Source of the DNA: Acanthaster planci
Lineage: Eukaryota; Echinodermata; Asteroidea; Valvatida; Acanthasteridae
DNA length: 64,000 nucleotides
Assembly (NCBI RefSeq): GCF_001949145.1
Contig: NW_019091406.1
Span: 500,814-564,813, forward strand
Direction of reading: 5' to 3'
This document shows, one piece after another, positions 21,484-32,700 of this stretch. Positions within the stretch are counted from its first letter, which is position 1. The number at the start of each line of letters is the position of its first letter. The position numbers and the translations under genes were made by a program. Under the pieces are notes generated by a model. That model was given only the letters and a program-made list of their open reading frames with translations, was not told the origin of the DNA and searched no databases.

Positions 21484-22798
21484 TCACCTTAAAACGTAAA
21501 CAGGAAAATCTTTCTTAACTACAAAGGTTTTAAGTCGATGCATGTGTATATGAGATGAAAATACTTCGTCTTTTTCAAGCAGCGGCCATTCAACTAAAAC
21601 AGATTGCAGTTCGTTTATCTTTGTGGTGAATAAACAAGGTGCATAAAGCTTAATAAGCTGAATAAGGCAGGAAGCCGAGGCTTGTAACTGATTCTTCAAT
21701 TGCCCTGCAGAAGACTTCAAAGATTTGGGCGCTGCCAAATCTCTGAAACCGCATCGGCCATGCCTCCTCGAGTCTGGAGTCGTTCCATCAACGGTTGTCT
21801 AGACCAAGAAGAAACTGGGCAGGCACAGCGGCATCAGGCCATCTTTAAAAAAAATCGATGGGAATGTATCTCTCCAGCAGCCCCAGGCCAGAAGAGGAAG
21901 TTGGCTAAAGTTTCAGTCAGTTTTGATTAAAAGCTCACTCCGATGAGTTGATTTCGCTTGGGAAGCGACATAGGGTGGGTTCCCGATTTATTGATATCTC
22001 TTCCTGGATTTTTTTCTATCTCCTTCGGATTCACATCTCAAGCTTCTCGAGATCGCTTCAACTGCCTCTAAGTTGGTTTTCCGTTCCATTAGTGCGCGGA
22101 TTTTAGTCCAGAAGATGTCAACAATTTCATGTGACTTGAGAGACCTTTCTAAGAAAGTCCAAAAAATTTGGTGTGGATTTTTCCACGCGTCAAAAGCGTT
22201 TAAATTCCTGTGAATGTGTACAGTTGCCCTCACTAGATGTGTTTTGCGAAACTTAAACTTTGGTTACTTTGAGATGTCGGTGATGCGTTGTTGCTCCTTG
22301 TCTTACCATTTTCACTTAACCGTGATCGAGACATCGTTTTCTTTACTTCAGTTCCCGTAGATGTAATCTGTGGAGTATAACCTTTTTATTTTCCTTTTTT
22401 CCTCATTGTAAAGTTTAGGTTTCGCCATGAATTACCTCCTCAAGTTACAGTCCACCTTCAGGCCTAGAGGTGTCATGCTGAGTTTATCGATCAATTTCTC
22501 TGCTTTCGTCAAATGCTGCCAGTGTGCTTGAAGGTCTTTTTCGTCACTTTCTGCCAGGCATTTTAATAAGAAGTTTATTACCGTCTTCGCAAGAAATTTT
22601 CCGTTTACGTAACCGGAAAACATCCCATAATACTATAGAAGCAAACGTTACCTCGAGGTTCCTGCGTACATGTTTAGAAGTTGTTGGTAGAAGTTTATTG
22701 AAGTGAATTGGGTTGTTGCCGGCCTTCTTATCATGTTGGTGTTTGCATTCAAGGCTCGCAGCGATCTCTTGATGAAACTTGGAAGGGAAATCGGTCAT
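21484..22798 (-). pseudogene. Cluster of minus-strand reading frames, unrecognised; possible decayed gene
   Basis: Reading the minus strand from 22798 downwards there are several successive frames with gene-like composition. 22798-22544 begins with an ATG (MTDFPSKFHQE...). 22623-22432, in another frame, continues lysine- and leucine-rich helical-looking sequence (YVNGKFLAKTVINFLLKCL). A short frame follows from about 22427 (MAKPKLYNEEKRK), then 22233-21988 (ending ERKTNLEAVEAISR...) and 21738-21484. The jump between the first two frames near 22625 looks like a frameshift, and stops separate the rest. Splice-donor-like GTAACG (near 22652) and GTAATT (near 22436) offer an alternative reading as exons. 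I recognise no family. It could be a pseudogene, an old transposon protein, a multi-exon gene, or chance. Confidence 0.25.
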
Positions 22799-22799
22799 C

Positions 22800-25700
22800 C
22801 TTCATGATTCCGTCCAGAACGGAATTGGAAAGCTGGGGGTAGAGAGAGTCTGGTAATTATCCCCCTCCTCCAAACATCTGAGAGGTGTCTCCAAGAAAAG
22901 AAAAAATAGACGGGCCCTGCGAATGCCCTCTACTTTTATTAAGCGTCCCTCACCTCCCGGGAGCGGTCGAGGAGAGACCCCACAGCTCAGCAGGTGTCAA
23001 GAGCGACACCGACGGGTGCTCGGGAAGGCCCTGTCCGGCGACGATATAATCGAACAGCGAGGGGGGCCTGTTGCAGTACTATTGACGACAGGCGGAACTG
23101 CATAGCAGACACCGCCGTCCATAGAAAAAAAAAAACCTATATGCCGTGCTGGGCAACCGTGAGTAAATCGTCGACACCCGAAGCGTGACATTTGAGCGCC
23201 GCTGCTTCAACATTGCGTGTCTGTGAGGTCGGCGGATGTGCCGGCTCATTATCAAAGCTTCTTTTATGGTGCTGATCCGCCGTGCCCTTCTGCTGTGGTA
23301 ATAAAGCTTTCTGGACCCGAATCCCGCGATGTGTCCAGCTGCGGCAACCTTCGAAATGACGTAAGCTGGACCGAAAACCGACTTCTCTGAAATCTATTCC
23401 AACACTACATACACACATCAACCAAGGAGACTCCGAATTTTCACAAGGGGAGAATGTCTCGTAGCACCAAGACGTTGTGTCGTTTGTTGTCTGAGTTATC
23501 GAACGGCTGAGATATTTTATTTAAGCACCAAGTCTTGTACTTCGGAAAACAATGAACGAAAATTCTAACAATTCCAGGAAGCAGGGAGGAGTTACTATTC
23601 AAGCACACCTGTGATGTGTTTGCGTGCAAGACCCATCGAGGGCCCAACAATAAGTAGTGATAACAGAGTTCTGGAACTGTGATCAGACTCGTTCTGATCC
23701 TCACATTGTTTTTTTGTTTCACGATAACGACTATCCACGGGTAATCGATAACAATAAAAAGTTGTCACGGAGTAGCAACATCCCCACAAGTTACCGACAT
23801 ATCCTGACACATCACATCGACATCTTCAACGATGTCGACATTCCTAGATAATTTGTCACCAACTTTGAGGATTTCGACATTCCATGACGAGTTCCGACAT
23901 CTTGCCAGCTAGTCCGTCGACAAAAAAGTCAAGATTCCAACATGACATCGTCTCATGACATTTCAAGAGTTCTGTACCGTTACAATATTCAGACAGGAAG
24001 CACAATTTAGCTGTGTCACGGACCCTTGTGACACATTCACTAGCGTCGGTTGGAATCCAGTGATGCCATTGCATGCCTGCCCCCCTCCAAAAACCCACAT
24101 TCACTCTTGGTTCACCGATCGTTTGCTTTTGGCACAGAATCGCCATGGTAAAACCAAACTGTGGCTTCACTCACAAAGCCAGTGCAGACGCTCAGACCAG
24201 TAGTAATTTGCGACGGCAAGAGAATGCTCCACTTTCTACCAGTGCTGACGTACCCATCAACGCAACCCCTCAAACACGAGGTCTATCAATTAACCAAATA
24301 AACGGTAATTAGATAAATAAATGGACCCAAAGTAACATGCACTAGGACAACGTGCCATAATTTCCTCCGTATTCTCTCAGTGACATGACGTCAGGCATCC
24401 TATCGAAACTGTTGCAAACAAGCTGACACACCTCTATGCAACAGAGAAACAAAAAACATTCAGGCAATAGCAATATCGTCTGCACCCGAAGGATTGGTCC
24501 AGAAGCTATCGTGCCAAACAACATTTGCTCTTTAAGAACCCACGTCACCCCGGCTGCCCCCTCTGAGGTAAACCGCGCACGTAATAGTGACCTGCATCCC
24601 AAATCACTTTCATTTTTATCGATGGTAGGTACATGTACATGTAATTTGGCGATTTAGGGGACAGGGTCTGCACGAGCGTGCACTGGGGCCCGAAGCTTTT
24701 CCCGTGCGTCCGGCAGTTACAAACCTACAGGGCCAGCGGAAACGCAGTCTCAAAGTGGGACGGTGAACTTGCTAAAATTGACAGGTCGGGATGACCAATA
24801 CTTTCGAGCGCAAAGCGCCAAGCCATTTAAGGCGCAGAATCCAGGGAGCTCCAGTGTGAGGGCCCGAGGCCTTTGATGGTCTGAAGTAGAATTTCTTAAG
24901 TGTTACTACGGTGCGTGGCCACGAATTCCAAATGACGTAGACTGTTGCTTGGTATCTAGGCCTATACCTCTGTGTTCCTTGCACAATTTTCCGCCTTGTC
25001 CCGTATAAAAATATCAGAAACTTCATTTAATTCATTTCAGTCGTAGTTTATTAATTTCTTGGTCATTTAGAGCTTCTTAATCTATCACTCCTTTCATATC
25101 CATCCATTTATCTGTTTTACGTCTGAACAGTTTTCCTGTGGATTTCAACCGCCGTAGGTAAGTGTTGAATAAACCACAGATATGCTGTCCATCATTTCAG
25201 TCATAATTTCCGTCGGCAGCTGCTGCAGGTTTTAATTTTCTTAGAGAAATCTGGGCAAATTGGGTTGATGTTTCCCGAAAATGTAGAAAAACAAAAATCA
25301 AATAAGCGTCTTCAGTTTTTACTCTTGCGCCATTTCGTTTCACATTAAATTAATCTGATTCTACTCTAGTTCACCAGTGTGATTTCATTCCATTTGGGAA
25401 TATCGCTCGAATATGGTATTGTTTTTAAACAGTGTGTGTACGTGTAGTGTTTTGTGTTAGCCTTATAAGCGAAGATTGTTATTGCATGAATTTCCTGGTA
25501 TGTTATCAAATTGGAAGTCTAAGGTATTGGCATTTTTGACAATATTCAACAGAATGAAAACTAGTTTCCACAGTAGGCCTGAGCAAATTGCAAAGCCCCA
25601 GACTAACATTTACAAAACGTGAGTCTGAATTTGCACAGTTGAGGTTGTTATTAGCATTGCAATCTGCGTTTTCCTGCGCCCATTCCCCGCCGGAGATGAT

Positions 25701-27430
25701 GCACGACAATCTCAGTAAACATTTCGAATATTGCTCTCTTCCGACTAGTCCTGTCCTGTCCGACTTGTTTTGTCCATTCTGAAGTGCGTTCCAACCAGGC
25801 CTATTGGGGCCTTCATCTGTACCGGGAGAGACTTTTGCCACCGGTTTTAAAATGCTGTCCGGAGTGCTTCCTGAGCGTCTGCACGGAGGACATTATCATG
25901 AGATATCAAACGAAAGGACGACACGCTCTCATCTTTGCGCCATTCTCCGGTGAACGATGATATTGCTTTCCTGAGGATGTGCAGGCAGCCAAACGTCTAT
26001 TTAAGTAAGGTGATCTTGGATAGGGCACTGCGCCCTCTGCAGCGTTTTGACGCTCGATTTATAACGCATTTCGAATAAACGGGGCGAACATCGCCATATT
26101 TCTAAAAATTGGACAACTCGAATAGGCCCATACCGTACATGAACCTGTATGCACACATCGCGTGTCCTAACTACGGTGGCCGTTACATGGCACTGCATCT
26201 CTCCTCGGTGAGATCAACCAGTTTTAATTTGTTGGCAGACCATGAGGACTGTGTCAAAAGAGTGTTACCCTGCCCAAGTCACGGCCTTCCATTGCATTTC
26301 CAGTGAAGACCGCCTTTATACATTTATGACATCACATTGAAATTTGGGGATTTTGAAACGGTTCGGTGCATTAAATGTCCACGTTGCCTGCATTTGTACG
26401 CTGTATGCGCTGTCATATTAGGTTATAGCACCAGACATCAAATGTTGCCTTTCTTGAAGCTGTCCGTGGTTAAACAGTGGAGAGCTAGGCCTACCATTTT
26501 CTTTTACACATCTATTTTTAACACACAAACGAGTATACGAGTCTGGGTATTTTTCCCACTGATTTGGGTATGACATATTGTGCCATAGCATAATTATTCG
26601 TGAATCAAATCATCACATAGTTCGTGTCCTTAATGCAGCTGGGAGTAGATTGGTCCCACTCGGAAAGGAATAGGGTTGCTTAAATTTCCTCCTCCAAAAT
26701 CGAAACTGGCCTAGGCATCCCCCAAGTTGGGATGGACTAAGAAATGATTCTTTAATCAGAGAAGCAGAGTAACAGTCCCGTATCAAAAGCCGTGACTGCC
26801 ATCTTCGTGTACTACATCCTCGGAAATGGTTACTATTATTTTGCTGCACCGGAAGCTGCTTAAATGCATGCCCCTTTGAACATTTTTGTTTAAAAGCAAC
26901 ATCAAAAGTATCTCCAGCATGGCTGCTTCGTATGCAAAGCGTCTATACAAAGCTGATATTGATCATGTTTCGATTCACACTGTTTGCAAAAAAACACGTA
27001 CATCGACGATAGGGAGTAAGGCGAAGAGATTGTCCTCGTGATCAACCGATGCTATTTTATTTATCTCAATGAAATCTGAGACATTTATATCGCACTTCTA
27101 CAACGTGCGTATCACAGTAAAGCTAAGAAAATAACCAATACTTTAAGAGCATGTTGTACTAATAAGGTGCAACTTTCCATACTGCTGACCATCAGTGTGA
27201 CATTTGGCATTACGCGTAAGAATTGTTTTCTACTTCTCTCTGACATTACCTCGTGTGAACCGCCTTTAATAGCATGGCCTTCTTCGAAGTACCCGATGTG
27301 CTTAATGCTTCAGTGGTATTACCACTTATCCTGACAAGCGATGTCTGTGCTGAAAGAACGCATGTAGCCGTGCTGGGAGGAGACTCCCCCCCTCCCCTCC
27401 GTCGTTGCAGAGTGCTATTCACATGTACGT
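22800..27430. other. Intergenic, no supported gene
   Basis: No coding sequence I can support. TACATGTA occurs as an overlapping pair at 24630-24643. TAGGCCTA occurs at 24957 and 26486. A stretch at 23795-23930 is rich in the word CGACAT (irregularly spaced), possibly a decayed tandem repeat. Confidence 0.4.
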
Positions 27431-27438
27431 TGTCTCTG

Positions 27439-27447
27439 TATAAAAGG
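27439..27447 (+). promoter_or_regulatory. Candidate TATA box (TATAAAAGG)
   Basis: An exact TATAAAAGG on the plus strand, 1.9 kb upstream of the membrane-segment exon at 29344, in a region (27.2-28.6 kb) richer in CpG than its surroundings. It could mark the promoter and long 5' UTR of that gene. No initiator or transcript evidence is available. Confidence 0.2.
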
Positions 27448-29343
27448 ACTTCTCTATGGTACAATGCAATCGGGGCTGTGATTGGCTGAGCGTAGCTGTG
27501 GTCACCGCATACACGCGCGTTGCGCCGCCGATATTTTTTCAACCGCCGTTTGCCGATCGAGAGTGTATTTAGTATCGACCGCGACACCCTACTGCAAGGA
27601 TTCGTCATATATGTTAGCGACGCACAGAGGCAGTGTCCGCGCCCTTGCCACGGCCCTGGTGCACACCACGCGGTCTGATCTGTGGATCATCGACGGCCGC
27701 GTAGCCACTCAGTCGTGAGGTTGTCCGCTAGCGGCTTGCGTGTATGTCTTTACGATGCAGAGCGCTTGACAGGTGAGCTTGGGCGGCGAGATTGCTGAAA
27801 GAATCTCTGACAACCTTCTGACATCGAATATGACATCTCCACCTGCAGATGCACCGTGCAACTCGGCAGGATGCCGGCTCGGTTTATACCTAACGTGACC
27901 TTTCATGAGGTACCTGAAAGTGAGCCTTTGTCCTGTATGTAGTATCCACGTCGTTGATCTCGCAAGACGTATTATGCACAATCGCTGGGACGACTGATTA
28001 AAAAAGGCCGAGCTTTGCACGTGGACCAGCCGGGTTCAAAGGACTATAGGTTTTGAATTGAGTCCCTGGGGCACGGAGCACAGCTGATGCTGCGTGCGCT
28101 GATTATTTTGTAGGTCACCGTAATCCCGCCCAAATTGCTCAACTTTTGCAGTGTTGCATCGTCTCAATTGCTCTGATCCTGGGGAGATCTTCAGCCGTTG
28201 CACTCTATCTGGATGTCAGCGAGCAGCAGCCACACATTTTTACTGTGCCGTGCCGATTTGACCCCGGCGTAGTGTGGGCCAGCAGACAGACAGCAGTGAG
28301 GCTGTAGCTTCGTCTGCCAATTATACATCTCCTCGGTGAACCAGCCAGCCGTAAACAAGCCAATTCTACTGCTCATTTTCCTGTCGTTCCGCAGCCGAAC
28401 AGACCCGTACGAGCTGTCTAACCAGTGAGCTGGGCGACAGGGCGAGGCACCATCTTCAACCAAACAACGCCGTTTCAGAGCGGCGGAGACGAGGCACCCG
28501 TGTCTGTGCCGACACCATGACGGCTTTAATCATCGCAAACACATTGCCCACTTACAGAGCAGACATGCCAGGCAAGTCGTTGTTTTGCTGATGGATTTAA
28601 CTCATCAGTGATTTCAGCTCTTTCCTTGTTTCACTCTGATTGGAAAATTCCGAAGGTGCGAAAAAGGCGGGATAAGGTTGTGTCACCCGCCACTTAACTT
28701 GGCTTCGCCTTGACCGATGCAGGCGTCGCATTAAGAGTAGTCGTTGCAGACACGTGTGTGGTTAACACTTTCATGGCTTACGGCAATCCCACGCAGAAGT
28801 AAATTTTCCAGCGAGAGATGAACGTCGTCTGCTGCGCGGGAAAAAATTCTATGAACTCAGCTGTTTAACGTTAGTGACCCACATTAAGCTACCCAGCAAA
28901 GGAGCCGTGCTTTGATGCTCTTTAGACGGGAGAAGCTTTCGCCCACATCAGGACGGGTAATTCCCCAACCACCGGTCATTGACGGGATTTGATGACTAAC
29001 AGTTTGCACACTTTCAGTGTAAAAATTGTTTCTGTCTATCCGTGCAATTTTGCATTATCAACTGAACTACACTGTATATGTTTACGGCACTGTGTTAGGT
29101 TCTATAACGTTTCACGTAACCCCTATTGATCTGACTGACGGTGCATTCGGGAAACCACAGAAGTGTTTGCATTTAATTTTCACGCTGTTGTCTTTCTTGA
29201 CTGATCATATTAGATAACAGCAGGCATCAGCAGGAACCTATTGGAATTCCACGTGGTGTGAAGTTTGATTGGCAGTTCTGAAGTACCCGTGTCAAGCCCT
29301 CTTCTTTCCCCTCCTTCCTTCCTCCGATCCCCCGGCGTAATCA
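27448..29343 (+). other. CpG-richer upstream region of the 29.3-kb exon
   Basis: No coding frame is convincing. The sequence is more GC- and CpG-rich than the rest of the window, especially 27480-27720 and 28190-28510, as expected of promoter or 5' UTR DNA. Just before 29344 there is a pyrimidine-rich stretch (29300-29335). Confidence 0.3.
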
Positions 29344-29718
29344 ATGATGGATGAGTTCCTGCGGAGACTGACCCGGCTCCACCGCCGCGACTTACCGCCG
29401 GTGCCGACTGAGTCGCCGTCCGCCGGTTCCCCCTCCTCGCCCAGCCGCCTCCTGGACTACCTCATCTCCTCCACTACCTCCCCGGATTATCCTGGTAACT
29501 TTAGCTTGCCCAACGACACCACCTCCACCACGAGCTTCCCCGTGAGCGCGGGCGGGGAGGACAGCCACGTCCGCAGCAATGAAGCCTTTCCCCTGTCGTC
29601 TTTCGCCGTGATTAAGGCCGTCGTCCTAGCAATCGTGCTTGGGATCCTGCTACTTACCAGCTGTAGGGTCATCGGAAAAATCGTTTGCAAGAATTCCTCC
29701 AAAGATCAAACGGAGTAA
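29344..29718 (+). CDS. Putative single-TM protein or first exon of a GPCR-like receptor
   Basis: A 124-codon frame, GC-rich and gene-like in codon use, unlike its AT-rich surroundings. It starts with two ATGs; the second has A at -3 and G at +4. Residues 1-85 are hydrophilic and Pro/Ser/Thr-rich with two N-glycosylation sequons (N52-F-S and N57-D-T) and no signal peptide. A hydrophobic segment follows at about 87-106 (FAVIKAVVLAIVLGILLLTS), then Arg and Lys residues, predicting N-terminus out, C-terminus in. That pattern is typical of the N-terminal tail and helix 1 of a class A G-protein-coupled receptor, but the helix-1 GN motif is absent. A donor-like GTAGGG at 29663 would end the exon right after LLLTS, just where that motif would follow in the next exon. 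Alternatively it is a complete small membrane protein ending at TAA 29718. No homologue is recognised. Confidence 0.5.
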   Translation: MMDEFLRRLTRLHRRDLPPVPTESPSAGSPSSPSRLLDYLISSTTSPDYPGNFSLPNDTTSTTSFPVSAGGEDSHVRSNEAFPLSSFAVIKAVVLAIVLGILLLTSCRVIGKIVCKNSSKDQTE

Positions 29719-32700
29719 AGATGGGCTTTCAAGTAAAAAAAACCTGTACATATATTTTTGATGCAGTTCGTGTATCGCATACATTTATGTTGTAATTCAT
29801 TTCTCTGTACATGCAAATATGTTTTGACCGCTGTGCATATTAGAGTAATGACATAGATATACCAATAATTACAGGAGAATATTCAGCTCATCAAAAAACA
29901 AACAAACAAACAAAACCCTTCCTCTTACCAAATTGTGCGTCATACTGTCTCGTATGACGCTTTGACTTTTCCATTTGGAAAGTTTATGATCCGCTTCAGA
30001 AGGAATTGAGGAGTAACGACTCCAGTAAGGTGGCCTGATTTGAATTCATTGCACCAAATGAACAGTAAGTAGTTGAGTGCAAAGATGATACCTATGAGGA
30101 CCTTTTGAATCCACCCCCCCCCCACATTGACGGTGGATGTCATCAGCCAATCTGTATAGGATATAGTTCACTCTCACCGGCAGAACATCGGGCTAGCTGA
30201 TGTGCAACTAGCTATAATGCAACACTTGGTATGCTTATGCAAGTGAACTAGGAAGCCCATATTCACACATAATGCATGTATATTTGGTATTATCTATGTC
30301 ACTTAAAGCTCAATGATATGTTTTCCGACACCATTACAAAAATTGACATCAACAGCATCTTCGAAGGTACCGGTAGTTTAACGTACCGTAATAGTACTGC
30401 CAGAACTTGTTTCCACATCACAATCGCCCTTCTTGCCCTCAGGGGCTGCAAAATAGCAAAGAATTATTGTGAAACTCATACGTGTTTCACATTTGTCGTA
30501 CATTTTGTTCCAAGATTCCAAGATTTATTGTCATACTTAAAACATAAAAAGCACGAAAATTACCTCCCCAGTGTACAATATGAGATTAGCATTAAAACAC
30601 GTATTAAAAAAAGTAATAGTTTTCATCAACGAGAAATCAGTGTTATCATTTTATAGCAAGTCCAATGAAAAACGTGGACCTGAACAGCAAGTAATGTACA
30701 CGCATGACTGCATATTACACACACACTGATCACAGAGCCAGTACATTTGCCTAGCTGTTCAGAACATGCCATTGGCATTGGGCTTTCAAGTGATCAAAAT
30801 CACGATGTATCCAGTGAAAACACTTATATTGCCATTTTATTACACCGTCATCGATAACCATCAGCTTCAGGACTGTGCCACTGCAACGTACGTGATTGGA
30901 GACACTTAGGAAAACACTTTGGTGTCAAAAGATAAAAATGTTAAATAGCATGTACTTTCAACCGCGGGGAATGGAAAATGTCGTCGACATCGGTATCGTG
31001 ACACAGAAATGCATGTGCAATGATTTCTTTCCGATCGAAGCCTCTGGCTGTCTCTTAAGTTCCCCCTTCCCCATACGCACACACGCACACGGCGGATATT
31101 ATACCGACACTACTACAATGTCCCACAGAGCTCATTAAGACCGGCACACAAAACCGTCCAGCTCTTGAACTGTAACATTTCTGGCAGTCGTTCGCTTAAA
31201 GAGAGTGTAATACTTGTCACGCTTGCACCCTTTCTTGAATGTACGTTTGCCTCGTGAAACTTGGTTGCATGAAAACATAATACGTGTACATCACATTCAA
31301 TAGCAGCTGGCGGACATCAATTTTCCAAAGGGTAACATTCAGTTCTCCAGGAAAGAACCTGCAGCAATTTATACGTTATGGGCATCCTACACTGCCTTTC
31401 CCTGCTGTAGATGCCTCCATTTTTTGCGACTCAGTCAATACAAACTGTTATGAAGCAGTCTGTTATTCTTCACAGGGCGACCGACGTGTTGAACACTCTG
31501 AAAGCCACCATCAACACTGGTTCAACAACACTGACGACAAACTAACAGAGGTGTACATGTACAGTTTACGTCGGTGGGTATGTCCGCGAGGCAGACCATC
31601 ATTGCCCGTACGTGCAGTCTTTGTAATATAACACACACCTCATAAAATCGTAGTTTCTAATATGCACAACAGTCTGATGTTAGACAATGACGTGTCTTTG
31701 ATACATGTACATTCGTCCCGTAGTCTGGATTTTACTCACTGCATACTACATGTATGACACCGTTACATGAACCGTCTTGGCTTGCACACTGAAACACGAC
31801 TTTAATGTGCAGTTTATGTTGTAATGTGAATAGGTCTTCGAGTGAACGTCTGTCTGTTTCAAAGGTATTACAGAATTGATTTAGTCAAGTTTTCAGCGAG
31901 ATGTCCTCGTCTTCTGCACTGTCTACCTTGTATACATCCACGAATTGGCAAATTTTTGCTCATTTCATTAATCATTTCGTGTTCAGATGCACATGCCACA
32001 ATTACATCAAACGAATGTTTTGCAAGTTTCTTGGCTAAAACCTTTTTATATCAACAATTATGGTCAATGTAAACGCGTTTCACGGCATCATGGTAACGTT
32101 GCCCGACCAACATCACAGGGTACTGTAATCAACGATGCGTGAAGCAAATGAAATGGCTAGTTTCTGATTAATCTTCTTGCCACAATTAATTACCGGTACT
32201 CATTTTGAGAAACATACTCTTTTCAAAGTGCCAATTTCAGAATAATTTATTGGTTTGCTTTTATTAAATGTAAGTGCAATACTTGCTTTCATGGTTTGAA
32301 ATTTCCACGGGGTTGTGTCTTTATCTGAAAGTAACATTCTGTAGCGGTTGTCAATAATGGGTGACTTCCTTATCATTTGTAAATTCTATTGGAACAGATT
32401 TTGTGTAGTTTTATTTAGAAAGTTTGGTTGTTTAAAAGCGCAGTGTTTATATTTATGGACGTCAATATTTGAAAATAACTTTACTTAATTAACTTACTGT
32501 TTGAAGAGCATTGTCATTTCATTTCACCAACTGACATGGCGATTTGTTTTCTTTTCTGTTTTTTTTTCTTTGTTTTGTTTGTTTGTTTGTTTACTTTTGT
32601 TTTCAGAATGATCCCATTTTAATTCCTCCACTAGAAAAATCAGCTTGTGTACAAGAATAAATCCAATGGTTTCCAAGTGGCACACGAACATGATTGAAAG

